Below are positions 1 to 8,805 of a stretch of DNA of 64,000 bases, piece after piece; within the stretch, counting starts at the first letter, position 1; every line of letters starts with the position of its first letter. The position numbers and the translations under genes were made by a program. The notes under the pieces were generated by a model. The model was given only the letters and a program-made list of their open reading frames with translations, was not told the DNA's origin and made no database searches. Location: NCBI GenBank assembly GCA_944390735.1, contig CALXRL010000015.1, positions 1 through 64,000 of the forward strand, written 5' to 3'. The stretch is from an uncultured Victivallales bacterium. GTDB lineage: Bacteria > Verrucomicrobiota > Lentisphaeria > Victivallales > UBA1829.

Positions 1-193
1 AGTGTGGTTTCTGTTGCGAGTCGTGATCCTTTCACGTCGTCGCCTTATTCTCAGTAGCACACTTTTTTAGGTTCAGCCATCTTTTTTTACAATTTACACC
101 TGCTTTCTTTTACCATAGCAACTTTTAGAAGGGAAGAGGTTTCCGCGGCGGAACGGATGGAACGGAGAAGTTGCGAGAAAAACGGATTCCGGG
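1..193. other. Left-edge sequence without a recognised gene
   Basis: No convincing coding frame, tRNA or repeat is seen between the window edge and the promoter at 194. The stretch is AT-rich around 61-120. It may be the tail of an intergenic region whose upstream gene lies outside the window. Confidence 0.4.
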
Positions 194-222
194 TTGAAGA
201 AGCGGCAATGCGAGATTATATT
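194..222 (+). promoter_or_regulatory. Sigma-70-like promoter of the ymdB-nadC-ruvA operon
   Basis: TTGAAG at 194-199, a 17-base spacer and TATATT at 217-222, 35 bases before the ymdB start. The same -10 word TATATT recurs before other genes in this window (3565, 16263, 21066, 51251), which supports it as a real housekeeping element. Confidence 0.6.
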
Positions 223-256
223 GAACGGGCAAACAACAACTCGTAAGGAATGAAAA

Positions 257-1066
257 ATGAGCGGTGCGGTATTGAATTTTCTGTTTATCGGCGACGTGGT
301 CGGGAAAGGGGGCCGGAATGCGGTCCGGGATCTGGTTCCGGAATTAAAACGGGAGTTTCACTGTCCGTTTGTGATCGTCAATGCGGAAAACTGCGCAAAC
401 GGCTCCGGAATGACGGCGGCTTGTCTCCGGGAAATGTCCTGTGCCGATGTCTTCACATCGGGCGACCACACCTGGGATCAGAAAACCTTTGAAAGCGAGA
501 TTCGTGACATACCCAATCTGGTGCGGCCGGCGAATTTTTCGAATCTTCAGCCGGGAGTCGGCTGGAAACGGTTCCGCAATCCGGCCGGCGGAGAGATCGC
601 GGTGATCTCCCTGCTGGGAAAAGTCTTCATGAAAGAGTCCGCCTACTGTCCGTTTGAAACTGCGGAAACCATCGTGAAACAGATTCCCGTCAGCTGCAAA
701 TGTATCGTCATCGACATTCATGCCGAAGCGACCAGTGAAAAAGCCGCGCTTGCCTGGATGCTGGCAGGGAAAGTCACCGCGGTCATCGGAACGCATACGC
801 ATGTTCAGACCAACGATGCCCGTGTGCTTCCGGGAGGGACCGCGTTTCTCACCGATGCCGGAATGGTCGGAGCACAGGATTCCGTGCTCGGACGTGAAAT
901 CGACGCGGTCGTCCGGAAATTCAGAACCGGAATGCCGCAGCGTCTTCCGGTCTGCGAAAAGAACATCCGGCTTGACGGAGCAGTCGTTTCCTACGAACTT
1001 GCAACGGGAAGAGCCGTGGCCATCAAACCGATCTCAAGAATGTACAATGGGGAAGAGCTGAAATGA
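257..1066 (+). CDS. ymdB: YmdB-family metallophosphoesterase (TIGR00282 type)
   Basis: A 269-residue cytoplasmic calcineurin-like phosphoesterase. YmdB homologues hydrolyse 2',3'-cyclic nucleotides and affect RNA turnover and late adaptive gene expression in Bacillus. The metal-binding pattern is clear: GDVVGKGGR near residue 13, NAENCANG near 42, GDHTWD near 73 and GTHTHVQT near 178. The length matches the family. The ATG at 257 has AAGGA seven bases upstream. The 3' end overlaps nadC by four bases (ATGA), so the two are probably translationally coupled. It heads a four-gene operon. Family assignment is firm; the cellular role is taken from homologues. Confidence 0.92.
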   Translation: MSGAVLNFLFIGDVVGKGGRNAVRDLVPELKREFHCPFVIVNAENCANGSGMTAACLREMSCADVFTSGDHTWDQKTFESEIRDIPNLVRPANFSNLQPGVGWKRFRNPAGGEIAVISLLGKVFMKESAYCPFETAETIVKQIPVSCKCIVIDIHAEATSEKAALAWMLAGKVTAVIGTHTHVQTNDARVLPGGTAFLTDAGMVGAQDSVLGREIDAVVRKFRTGMPQRLPVCEKNIRLDGAVVSYELATGRAVAIKPISRMYNGEELK

Positions 1067-1935
1067 ACAAACTGCCTGATATCGACTGGAACAGAGTGGA
1101 CGCCCTGATTAAAATGGCCCTCGACGAGGATCTCGGCGACCGCGGAGACACCACAACCAATTCGGTCATCGACGAAGCGTTGATCGTGGACGCCGTCTTT
1201 CTCGCCAAGGAGGACTGCGTCTGCTGCGGACTCAATATCGCGGAACGCCTGATGAAAACGGTCGATCCCTCCATCCATTGGGAAAACCTGATGCGGGAAG
1301 GCGATTTCTGTAAAAAAGGAACCGTCATGGCGAAGGTCACGGGGAAGGCGCGCTCGCTGCTGACCGGGGAACGAACCGCGCTGAACTTTCTGCAGCGGCT
1401 CAGCGGAACTGCCACAGCGGCCCGGCGCTATCAGGAGGCGGCTGGAGAGAAAAGCGTCATTCTGGACACCCGGAAAACGACTCCCGGATGGCGGAATCTG
1501 GAAAAATATGCCGTGGCAGTCGGCGGTGCGCAGAATCACCGGATCGGACTTTACGACCGGATCATGATCAAGGACAATCACCGCGAGCTTGCCGGGCTCG
1601 GCGGAACAGGCGGCATTCTGCGGTCCGTGGAACGTGCGCGCAAACAGTATCCCGATCTTGAAGTGGAGGTGGAGATCGATTCGCTGGCGGAACTGCCCGA
1701 AGCGCTGGAATCCGGTGCGGAATATATTCTGCTGGACAACATGTCGACGGCGGACATGGCGGAAGCGGTCCGGATCACCGCGCACCGGGCAAAACTGGAG
1801 GCGAGCGGAAACATGACGCTGCCGCGCATTCCGGAGGTGGCGGACACGGGGGTTGATTTCATCTCGGTCGGAGCGCTGACCCATTCCGTCAAATCCGCGG
1901 ACATCTCCATGGACATTCTTTCAAAACGGAGCTGA
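1063..1935 (+). CDS. nadC: Nicotinate-nucleotide pyrophosphorylase (carboxylating)
   Basis: Quinolinate phosphoribosyltransferase, which turns quinolinate and PRPP into nicotinate mononucleotide, CO2 and PPi in de novo NAD synthesis. The 290 residues have the normal length and the family signatures: LTGERTALNFLQRLSG, the LDTRKTTPGWR substrate loop, GGAQNHRIGLYDRIMIKDNH and the C-terminal SVGALTHSVKSADISMD. It overlaps ymdB by four bases and ends three bases before ruvA, so it sits inside the operon. nadA and nadB are not in the window. Confidence 0.97.
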   Translation: MNKLPDIDWNRVDALIKMALDEDLGDRGDTTTNSVIDEALIVDAVFLAKEDCVCCGLNIAERLMKTVDPSIHWENLMREGDFCKKGTVMAKVTGKARSLLTGERTALNFLQRLSGTATAARRYQEAAGEKSVILDTRKTTPGWRNLEKYAVAVGGAQNHRIGLYDRIMIKDNHRELAGLGGTGGILRSVERARKQYPDLEVEVEIDSLAELPEALESGAEYILLDNMSTADMAEAVRITAHRAKLEASGNMTLPRIPEVADTGVDFISVGALTHSVKSADISMDILSKRS

Positions 1936-1938
1936 CAG

Positions 1939-2553
1939 ATGATTTCACGTCTCAGGGGAACGCTGGCGGAAGCCTCTTTCACGGAGGCTCTGGTGGATTG
2001 TGCAGGGGTGGGATACAGTGTCTTCATTCCGATCTGCACATATGACAAGCTTCCGAAACCGGGAGAGGAGGTTACTCTTCACACCGTTCTTGTCGTGCGG
2101 GAAGATGATATGAGTCTTTACGGATTCGCGACGAAGCGTGAACTCAAAATCTTCAATCTGCTCAACATGGTCAATGGAATCGGAGCAAAGACCGCGTTGA
2201 ACATTCTCAGCAGCATGAACATTCCCTCCTTCTGTCAGGCGATTCTTTCGGCGGATGTGAAATCTCTGAAAAAGATCAATGGAGTCGGGCCGAAATCCGC
2301 GGAGCGCATGATTGTTGAACTGCGGGACAAGATTCGTGACATTGATCCTTCCGCGGAATTCGCTGCGGGCGGAGCGTCTTCCGCGGTGATCGACCGCAAT
2401 ACGGAAGATGCCATTATGGCGCTGGAAAAACTTGGGTTTCAGAGAATCAAAATTCAAAAATGCGTGGTGGAGGTTGCCAATTCGCTGCCGGAAAAGGAAC
2501 GGTCGGTGGAAAACATCATCCGGCATTCTCTTCAGTCGCTCAACAAAGGGTAG
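1939..2553 (+). CDS. ruvA: Holliday junction branch migration protein RuvA
   Basis: The DNA-junction-binding subunit of the RuvAB branch migration motor in recombinational repair. The 204 residues show the N-terminal OB fold (MISRLRGTLAE start, GVGYSVFIP), paired helix-hairpin-helix motifs (NMVNGIGAKTALNIL near 78 and INGVGPKSAERMIVELRDKI near 113) and the C-terminal RuvB-binding domain (DAIMALEKLGF). No ruvB or ruvC lies nearby. It starts four bases after the nadC stop. Confidence 0.97.
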   Translation: MISRLRGTLAEASFTEALVDCAGVGYSVFIPICTYDKLPKPGEEVTLHTVLVVREDDMSLYGFATKRELKIFNLLNMVNGIGAKTALNILSSMNIPSFCQAILSADVKSLKKINGVGPKSAERMIVELRDKIRDIDPSAEFAAGGASSAVIDRNTEDAIMALEKLGFQRIKIQKCVVEVANSLPEKERSVENIIRHSLQSLNKG

Positions 2554-2568
2554 GTTGGAGAGGCGGAT

Positions 2569-3114
2569 ATGCGGGAAACAGGGATTCCACCCACTTACAT
2601 TGTCCTTGACGTTCCCTCGCCGATGGCGGAGTGGATTCAAGCCATGCGCAAAAGGTTCGATGAGGAACGTTCGCGTCTTCCTGCCGAAATCACGCTGACC
2701 GGGTCCAATGGGATTGGATTTCTTTCTCCCGGACAGAGTCTGGAGTTCATTGCGAACTGTCTTCGGAGAGCGGCGGAACAGATTCCGCCTTTTGAAGCGG
2801 AGTTCGGGAATGTGGAACGATTTGAGAACACCGACATTTATTTTCTGAATCTGATTGATGAGACTCCGTTTTTGCGTGCCCATGAGATTGTTGCGAATTG
2901 CGGGCTTCGGTTTGAGCCTTCTCCTTATCCCTATCAGCCGCACTGCACATTGAAATTGCGGAAGCCGCCGAAGGATCTTCAGGAGCTTTTGGAACTTTTT
3001 CTGCTTCAGGCGCCGCGTCATCCGTTCCGATTGGATTTGCTGTCTTTGTATTCGCTGCCGACTCCGGACACCTGTGATTTGATTTACAAAGTTGAATTAG
3101 GATCATCTCTCTGA
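2569..3114 (+). CDS. 2'-5' RNA ligase/2H phosphoesterase-like protein with a degenerate first motif
   Basis: A 181-residue protein of the 2H phosphoesterase superfamily (LigT, CPDase type). The second catalytic motif is intact as PHCTLKLRKPP near residue 124. The first motif, normally HxTL, reads AEITLTG near residue 43, so the first catalytic histidine is replaced by glutamate. Family members act on cyclic-phosphate or 2'-5'-linked RNA ends. With one histidine lost, this copy may be inactive or may bind RNA only (inference). It follows ruvA by 15 bases and is the last gene of the operon; a multi-hairpin repeat begins 23 bases after its stop. Confidence 0.7.
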   Translation: MRETGIPPTYIVLDVPSPMAEWIQAMRKRFDEERSRLPAEITLTGSNGIGFLSPGQSLEFIANCLRRAAEQIPPFEAEFGNVERFENTDIYFLNLIDETPFLRAHEIVANCGLRFEPSPYPYQPHCTLKLRKPPKDLQELLELFLLQAPRHPFRLDLLSLYSLPTPDTCDLIYKVELGSSL

Positions 3115-3137
3115 TTCCGTTGTGTTGACATATCTTG

Positions 3138-3402
3138 CTGAATAAAATTACGGAAAAATGCGCAAGCATTTTTCTCGGGTCAAGGGCCGCTGCCCTTGTC
3201 GCGGTCCAGCGGCGAGACGCTGGTCGTGCGAAGCACGAAATCTTTTTTGCGAAGCACGAAATCTTTTTTGCGTAGCACGAAATCTTTTTTGCGAAGAAAA
3301 ATATTTATACTGAAATTCTATCAGGATGTTTCGCCCGTTGGGCGACCAGCTTGTTCAGCTGGACCGAAGCAGGTCACGGACCTGCACCGAGCCTGCGGCT
3401 CC
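3138..3402 (+). repeat. Copy A of a dispersed multi-hairpin repeat
   Basis: About 265 bases that recur, inverted, at 17815-18080. The unit is a chain of short perfect stem-loops with unrelated stems: 3153-3174 (9-bp stem, GCAA loop), 3181-3198 (7 bp), 3206-3223 (6 bp), 3224-3238 (6 bp), 3332-3344 (5 bp), 3346-3362 (6 bp), 3369-3385 (7 bp) and 3389-3401 (5 bp). Between the fourth and fifth hairpins lie three tandem 21-base units (3228-3290). It starts right after a gene end, as does copy B relative to the gene on its own strand. No coding frame is credible; short ORFs here are repeat artefacts. Confidence 0.85.
3228..3290 (+). repeat. Three tandem 21-base units inside repeat copy A
   Basis: Units at 3228-3248, 3249-3269 and 3270-3290, each ending in a run of six T. 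The third has one change (GCGTAG for GCGAAG). Copy B has its own three units with a different end (TTTTAT in the same orientation), so the units have been homogenised within each copy. Confidence 0.85.
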
Positions 3403-3448
3403 TATTTTTTTCTTTTTCTTATTTTTTATACTTGAAGCAGTTCTTCTC

Positions 3449-3523
3449 GTTTCGCCCGTTGGGCGACCAGCTTGTTCAGCTGGACCGAAGCAGGTCACAG
3501 ACCTGCACCGAGCCTGCGGCTCT
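3449..3523 (+). repeat. Extra partial copy of the 3' part of the multi-hairpin repeat
   Basis: A direct second copy of the last four hairpins (compare 3329-3402), 120 bases downstream. It differs mainly at the loop of the 7-bp GCAGGTC hairpin (ACA instead of ACG). The stems are unchanged. Confidence 0.8.
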
Positions 3524-3542
3524 TAATCCAAATCAGTTCCAG

Positions 3543-3570
3543 TTGCAATTTTCAGGAAACCGATTATATT
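3543..3570 (+). promoter_or_regulatory. Putative promoter of the pseudopilin-like/nitroreductase pair
   Basis: TTGCAA at 3543-3548, a 16-base spacer and TATATT at 3565-3570, just downstream of the repeat and 41 bases before the proposed start at 3612. Confidence 0.45.
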
Positions 3571-3611
3571 CTCCTCTAGAATCATATGGAATGCAAGGAG
3601 ATAACAACAGG

Positions 3612-4220
3612 ATGCGGAAGGATAACAGAAAAACAAAGGATCTTCTTCTGATGCTTTGTCTGATTGCTGGAGGCATCTGTTTTCTTCTTACCCAATGCCG
3701 TGTGAATTATACGAAAGACAGAAGACTGATGCAAAGCATCACATGCGCCTCCCAGCTGAAACAGATCGGAATCGCACTCGGAGAATATGCAAGAGAAGAA
3801 GGAGCCTATCCTTTCCCGGATGGAACAGAGGGCTTGAACTTGCTGAACATCCGCTCCTATCCGGAATGGAAAAGATTGTTTCTCTGCCCCTCCTCCCCCC
3901 TCCGTCCTGGCGAAACAGACTCTCTTGAGGAATCCCATTGCAGTTATCACTATTTCAGCGGAAGCGATCCGAAACACAATGATTCTGGAGATATTCTCAT
4001 CATTGAGCGACGCGGCAATCATGAGAATTTTTTCAATGTTCTGTATGCCGATGGCCGCGTTGGCGGCGTCATTCCGGAAACTCTCCCCGCCACCTTGGAA
4101 TCTGTTCTGAGGGAAAGCTATCAGAATGACTTCTCCACCCCGTTCCGACAGCATCAGCTGGAAACCGTCCGCACACTGGATCGCATCTTTGAAGCAACAC
4201 ACGGAAAAAGGAGCAAGTGA
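3612..4220 (+). CDS. Membrane-anchored DUF1559-like pseudopilin relative without a prepilin cleavage motif
   Basis: A 202-residue protein with one N-terminal membrane segment (LLLMLCLIAGGICFLL) but no FTLIELL motif. The rest matches DUF1559-type pseudopilins: CASQLKQIGIALGEYAREEGAYP near residue 45, a FLCPSS segment, and an H-X9-DG signature (HENFFNVLYADGRVGG near 142). I chose ATG 3612, 11 bases after AAGGAG; ATG 3591 is in frame upstream. It lies one base before the nitroreductase gene. It may be a pseudopilin descendant that stays anchored without peptidase processing (inference). Base composition looks more AT-rich than the flanking housekeeping genes. Confidence 0.65.
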   Translation: MRKDNRKTKDLLLMLCLIAGGICFLLTQCRVNYTKDRRLMQSITCASQLKQIGIALGEYAREEGAYPFPDGTEGLNLLNIRSYPEWKRLFLCPSSPLRPGETDSLEESHCSYHYFSGSDPKHNDSGDILIIERRGNHENFFNVLYADGRVGGVIPETLPATLESVLRESYQNDFSTPFRQHQLETVRTLDRIFEATHGKRSK

Positions 4221-4221
4221 A

Positions 4222-4752
4222 ATGGATTTGAAAACCGTGATTGAAAAGCGGCGAAGCTGCCGCGCCTATCTGGACAAGGAGGTTCCCGAAGAACAAATCC
4301 GGGAATGCGTCAACGCCGCAAGAATGGCCCCCTCGGCATGCAACAAACAGCCATGGCGCTTTATTGCGGTAAGAAATGCGAACCTGCGGAAACGGATCTG
4401 CCGGGAAGCGATTCTGCCGGGAATCAAAATGAACTGGCTGGAACAGGTTCCCGTTCTCATGGTGATCTGTCTGAAAAAGAAACTTCTCACCCATATTCTT
4501 GCCCCGCTGCTCTCGGGAATTCCCTATGAATATATTGATATCGGAATCGCGGGGGAACACTTTGTCCTCGCAGCGGAGGAACGGGGACTGGGAACTTGCT
4601 GGATCGGCTGGATCAATGCGGTGAAAATCAGAAAGATTCTGAATCTTCCGCTGAATGAGACTCCGGTTGCGCTGATTTCCCTGGGATATCCGGCGGCGGA
4701 ACCGGAACCGTGTTCCCGTCTTGAGCTGGATGACATTTTGGAAATCCGCTGA
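4222..4752 (+). CDS. Nitroreductase-family FMN oxidoreductase
   Basis: A 176-residue member of the FMN-dependent nitroreductase fold, which uses NAD(P)H to reduce nitro compounds, quinones or flavins. The phosphate/FMN-binding start RRSCRAYLDKEVPEEQI, the MAPSACNKQPWRFIAV segment and the C-terminal GTCWIGWINAVKIRKIL region are typical. The length is that of the short, ferredoxin-free members. ATG 4222 has AAAGGAG 9-10 bases upstream and follows the preceding stop by one base, so the pair is co-transcribed. The physiological substrate is unknown. Confidence 0.85.
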   Translation: MDLKTVIEKRRSCRAYLDKEVPEEQIRECVNAARMAPSACNKQPWRFIAVRNANLRKRICREAILPGIKMNWLEQVPVLMVICLKKKLLTHILAPLLSGIPYEYIDIGIAGEHFVLAAEERGLGTCWIGWINAVKIRKILNLPLNETPVALISLGYPAAEPEPCSRLELDDILEIR

Positions 4753-4823
4753 ACAGCAGTCGTGACACCTTCGTTTCGGAAAAGAGGAGGAGGGGAATGG
4801 ACTTTTCCAAAGATTTTGAGAAG

Positions 4824-4861
4824 CACTCTCCCGCGGCGTTATGTTCCGCTGCGGGAGAGTG
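4824..4861. terminator. Strong hairpin between convergent genes
   Basis: Stem CACTCTCCCGC (4824-4834) pairs perfectly with GCGGGAGAGTG (4851-4861). TTTT follows on the + strand. It lies between the nitroreductase stop (4752) and the glycosidase stop (4870) and probably ends transcription from either side. Confidence 0.7.
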
Positions 4862-4869
4862 TTTTGCGT

Positions 4870-7800
4870 TCATCGGGTCAGATGATACGCCATGACGCCG
4901 CCTTTGAAGCATCCGGTATCGACATGGAATACGAATCCGTCGCGGGATCGTCTGCCTCGAATGGTTCCGAGAGGAGCGCCGTCGACGGTCAGGGCTGTGA
5001 TCCGGTAGTCATGCGGCGACCTCAACGTCACTTCCGCACTTCCTTTCTGAACAAGCGCAGGCATTCCGCCTTCCTTGCGCAGCAGTGTCATCTGAGGCGA
5101 ACCGAAAACCATGCCGGTACAGTTGACATTTGTCAAATGAAGGAAAAGCATCTCCCTGCTCTCCTCAAGCGCTTTGTCATCCAGAGAGATCAGTGCAACC
5201 GTTACAGCAGAAGAGGAATTGCGTACAGCCATCATTTTCCCGCAAAGACACCCGTTCCGAAAGGTCAGAGATTCTGTTTTCGGCGATACAACAGCCAAAC
5301 TTTTTTCCTGGGGATCAAACCGGATCTCATTTGTAGATGAGATACACTTTTTCCATGCCAGAAGATTCTTCCATCCGGCAGAGAGTTCCGGGTTCGGGAA
5401 GCATTCGGGACGAATCTCGCTCCGATTCCGGAAAAGAACCTCCGGACGCCCCGGGTCCGCTCTCCCGATCTGAACTAGAAATCCCAGTTTCATTAACTCC
5501 GGCGAGCGAAAGTTCGCATCTTTTTTCCGGAATTCATTTTCAGAGATTTCCAGAGCGGCCTTCCATTCAGAAGCACGGACATCGCCTCTCAGAAACATCG
5601 CTGCGGTAATTCGTTCTGTCAAAAGTCCGACAGGATCATTTACGATATCAAATCCACCAATGCCGGAATTTTTATTTTCCATTTTTCCAATTCCATGCGA
5701 CCAGGCGAAACGGTAGATGGCATCCCAGTCCTGAAGAGCTGCAAGCGCTCCGACCACGGGTCCGCATTCCGCACGGAACTGATTTGGATAACAGATATTG
5801 TACTCCGTTATAAAAAAGGGCTTTCCAAAGACCCTCGTCGGAGCCAGCAGAAGAGGAAATCGGCAGAAATCTTCCAGTGCGCTCTTCTGCTTGAACGCGG
5901 AAGGCAGACTCCAGGCTTTTTCCGGATAGCTCGGATGATCCTGATAAAGATGATTGTCCACAAAATCGAAATTCCGGACCAGCACGGCACTCAACGGATC
6001 CACATGAGCGTTAGAGCTGGTTGTCAGGACCGGGCATTTCAGTTCCATCCGGATAAAATCAGCAAGTTCGCTCATGGCCTTCTGCTGCATTTTCAGAAGA
6101 AAACGGTAGAACTGAGGATCAACAAGGTCGGCTTTTGCATCCGGAATTCCCTGCTGTCTTTTCCACGTTTCAAACGAGTTCTGGAACAGAGTTATTGTCT
6201 GCGGAGTACTTTTCCATGTCCCGGCAATATAGTCTTCGTTCACCAGATTGACGGCAATCAGTGCTGGCTCTTCCGCCAGAGAACATCCAGTATACCGATT
6301 TCTGTGTGTCATCAGATTGCGAATATACATCTTTAGATTTTCCCGTGCCTCTTTTTGAATGACAACAAGTGCCTTGTAGCCTTTTCCAGGAGAGGGAACC
6401 CCATCCGCCTTTTTCAATGTTCGGCTGGAATAGAAGTCGAGAGTAAAATATAATCCTTCCCGCTTCAGACAATAAATCAGATAGTCAAACTTCTCCATTT
6501 TTGCCGGATCCAGATCCGTGGAACGAGGAGAAGAGACGTTCAGAAGTGTTCCATTGTCGATATGATGGAACCGGACGGAATTATAGCCGCTTTTCCTGAG
6601 TTCGCGAGCCATCCTCTCTGCCATCTCATGAGAGGGGGTACATGCAGAAAAGCAGAGATTCGTTCCAAAAAATCGGATATGCTTCTCCGGGGCCTTTTCA
6701 AAACAGAGATGTCCTTTTGAAGAAATACGAACGCGACCGTATTTTCCTGCCGGAGCATCAGCAAAACGGGAAAAATCAAGCGGAGAACCTGGAATTACGC
6801 AACGTCGAAACTCCATCGGCAGCCATTGAGAATCGGCGACACGCCGGACATCCCGGATTACAATTTCTTTCGTGGAAAATGGAAAGGCTGAAAACGTGAT
6901 TGCGGGAATCATCCAGAGACTTCTGTCACTGATCATGACAAGCCGAATGGATTTTATCTTCTTCTTTTTCAAGGGAAAGCGGGACGCGAACAATCCAATC
7001 CGCTGGGCCGGGTTCTCCCCTTCCCATAGAACAATCCCATTTGTCCTTCCCATAGGCTCCCACCAGTTTCCGACCGACTGCGAATCGACGGAACAGCTCT
7101 CCGTATCCCCGTCGGCATAACCAATCTCGATCCGGCCGATTTTCTTTTCCGGCCACGCAGCCGCATGAAGAAGATTGATCGCTCCGGATTCAGGCATCGA
7201 ATCAGGAACCGGGAGAACCACCTCCGACGGCAAATTCTGAGCACACTTTTTCCCTCCAAGCACCAGAACACTGCGCCCCCCATTTTCCCGAGGATCCTGA
7301 ATATGGAATTCCACTCCAGAATAGGCAAGCACCCGCTCTTTCAGGGAAGAAAGATCATTTCCACCTCCCTGTCCGCTCCATCCGCGTACTGGGGAAGAGG
7401 CATCGTCTGCAAATCCTCGGTTCATCGCCCTGCGGAAATCAAGGGCTTCGGAGCACTGGCTTTTCACGGAAAATTTTAAGATTCCTTCCCAAGTTGCCTG
7501 AGATGTTTTCCGAAGCATGATCCGAAGAAAAAAGAACGACTGATTTCGCGCCCTGCAATCTCCAATCAACAGAGAAAGTTTCTGCGCACTCTCCACAACA
7601 AGCTGTTTTTCCCCTGAGATAATCTCCACATTGTGGAACGGAAGATATTTATAAAGCTCGAATTTCTCATAATTTTCCGGCAGAACCTTCTGCTGTCCGT
7701 CTATTGTCAGTCGGCTATCCAACGGAAAATCCATGGAAAGGTAAACCGTATTGATTTTCATTGGTTTTTCCAAAGTCGCTTTTATTTTCAGAGAAAACGA

Positions 7801-8076
7801 TTCTGGAGAACTCTCCAGAATCTCTGTATGGAAGGACATGCACACACGGTCAATCAGCCACTCTCCGGAAAAGATGTTTCCATTCCATTGCGGATTCCGG
7901 AGGTTCCCTGGACCATACCCCTTCCACTTTGCATCGAACACCCCGAAACTCATTTTCCTCCCGAAAAAACTGGTTTCAAAAATCCCGGATTCCGTTTTTT
8001 TCCATGTGTTTCCCCCGCATATGCTCCCCCCGCAAGCAAGAAGCGCCGCAAAAAACAATCCTTTCAAATTCTTCAT
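4870..8076 (-). CDS. Large secreted clan GH-A-like glycosidase (module 1)
   Basis: 1068 residues with a signal peptide (MKNLKGLFFAALLACGGSICGG). An N-terminal beta-rich part of about 460 residues precedes a TIM-barrel-like region (about 460-850). Candidate catalytic residues are Glu in VNLVNED (near 614, acid/base) and Glu in FFITEYN (near 758, nucleophile), the usual GH-A arrangement. The block LDFSRFADAPAGKYGR ... IRFFGTN just before the barrel also occurs in the paralogues at 25578 and 45467. I chose the start with GGAAAGAGG just upstream. It is the last gene of a GntR-pseudopilin-glycosidase operon; 21 bases separate it from the pseudopilin. Substrate unknown; the GH family could not be fixed by eye. 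Confidence 0.75.
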   Translation of the reverse strand: MKNLKGLFFAALLACGGSICGGNTWKKTESGIFETSFFGRKMSFGVFDAKWKGYGPGNLRNPQWNGNIFSGEWLIDRVCMSFHTEILESSPESFSLKIKATLEKPMKINTVYLSMDFPLDSRLTIDGQQKVLPENYEKFELYKYLPFHNVEIISGEKQLVVESAQKLSLLIGDCRARNQSFFFLRIMLRKTSQATWEGILKFSVKSQCSEALDFRRAMNRGFADDASSPVRGWSGQGGGNDLSSLKERVLAYSGVEFHIQDPRENGGRSVLVLGGKKCAQNLPSEVVLPVPDSMPESGAINLLHAAAWPEKKIGRIEIGYADGDTESCSVDSQSVGNWWEPMGRTNGIVLWEGENPAQRIGLFASRFPLKKKKIKSIRLVMISDRSLWMIPAITFSAFPFSTKEIVIRDVRRVADSQWLPMEFRRCVIPGSPLDFSRFADAPAGKYGRVRISSKGHLCFEKAPEKHIRFFGTNLCFSACTPSHEMAERMARELRKSGYNSVRFHHIDNGTLLNVSSPRSTDLDPAKMEKFDYLIYCLKREGLYFTLDFYSSRTLKKADGVPSPGKGYKALVVIQKEARENLKMYIRNLMTHRNRYTGCSLAEEPALIAVNLVNEDYIAGTWKSTPQTITLFQNSFETWKRQQGIPDAKADLVDPQFYRFLLKMQQKAMSELADFIRMELKCPVLTTSSNAHVDPLSAVLVRNFDFVDNHLYQDHPSYPEKAWSLPSAFKQKSALEDFCRFPLLLAPTRVFGKPFFITEYNICYPNQFRAECGPVVGALAALQDWDAIYRFAWSHGIGKMENKNSGIGGFDIVNDPVGLLTERITAAMFLRGDVRASEWKAALEISENEFRKKDANFRSPELMKLGFLVQIGRADPGRPEVLFRNRSEIRPECFPNPELSAGWKNLLAWKKCISSTNEIRFDPQEKSLAVVSPKTESLTFRNGCLCGKMMAVRNSSSAVTVALISLDDKALEESREMLFLHLTNVNCTGMVFGSPQMTLLRKEGGMPALVQKGSAEVTLRSPHDYRITALTVDGAPLGTIRGRRSRDGFVFHVDTGCFKGGVMAYHLTR

Positions 8077-8097
8077 TTTCCTCTTTCCTGTTTCCAA

Positions 8098-8805
8098 TTA
8101 ATATTGTTCCCCTCTGGAATCTCCCCAAAAGCCATTTGGAGGAATTGTTCTCTTTTCCGGAATCAATGAATATTTGAGACCTCCCGTATGTCCGTCACAA
8201 TACAAAATATTAAGGGAAGTCCCGCCGGAGTGCCGGTTTGCTGTTATGGCTATATCGGACTTCCGAATGGCACAGCCCATTTGCCACTCACCCTTATTGT
8301 CAATATCAAACAGAAATGCCCGGGAAGAGGGACGCGTAATTTTAGAATGAATCCGCGTTTGTTTACTGTAATAGGAAATATCATTGCTGATTGCAAGAAC
8401 GTTGACTCCGTAAAACTGAGTCCAGTAGTTTCTTCCGGCATATCCGCTGTCCACAAAAACAAAATTATTTTGTGCCGGGCAGTCAAAAACCGCTCTGGGA
8501 CGCTTCCGCTTCACATCCCAGTGCACCCCGTCATAAATAGAAAGAGAGGAGTTCAAATACGGTGTCAAAGCATCCTGAACCTTGGAAGCTCCTCCGCCGT
8601 TTGACGCATAGGTAGGACAGATATCATTCCGATCTGCCAGATACATTTGCAGAAAGATTCCAATCTGTTTCAAATTATTGAAACAGGAAGCATCTCTTGC
8701 CTTCCCTCTTGCCGAATTCAATGCTGGAAGAAGAAGTGAAGTAAGAATTGCTATAATTGCAATCACTATAAGAAGCTCTATCAATGTAAAAATGGATCGC
8801 CTCAT
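8098..8805 (-). CDS. Type II secretion-like pseudopilin (FTLIELL, DUF1559 style), module 1
   Basis: 235 residues with an ideal class III prepilin N-terminus, [21 protein letters not shown], to be cut before Phe by a prepilin peptidase and N-methylated. After the hydrophobic helix come [25 protein letters not shown], an FDCPAQN segment and a late RHSGG ... CDGHTGGL element, as in the large pseudopilin families of Lentisphaerota and Planctomycetes. Its ATG overlaps the stop of the GntR gene by four bases (8802-8805). The tight pairing with a regulator and a secreted glycosidase suggests a role in export or display of that enzyme (inference). Confidence 0.88.
   Translation of the reverse strand: MRRSIFTLIELLIVIAIIAILTSLLLPALNSARGKARDASCFNNLKQIGIFLQMYLADRNDICPTYASNGGGASKVQDALTPYLNSSLSIYDGVHWDVKRKRPRAVFDCPAQNNFVFVDSGYAGRNYWTQFYGVNVLAISNDISYYSKQTRIHSKITRPSSRAFLFDIDNKGEWQMGCAIRKSDIAITANRHSGGTSLNILYCDGHTGGLKYSLIPEKRTIPPNGFWGDSRGEQY

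Noticed and set aside
3228..3290. Possible CRISPR-like array
   Set aside because: The 21-base units are directly contiguous with no spacers, and no cas genes are present.
3196..3526. Short open frames across the hairpin repeat, including one with repeated STKSFLR
   Set aside because: They arise from the tandem 21-base units and palindromes; no start signal or conserved protein.
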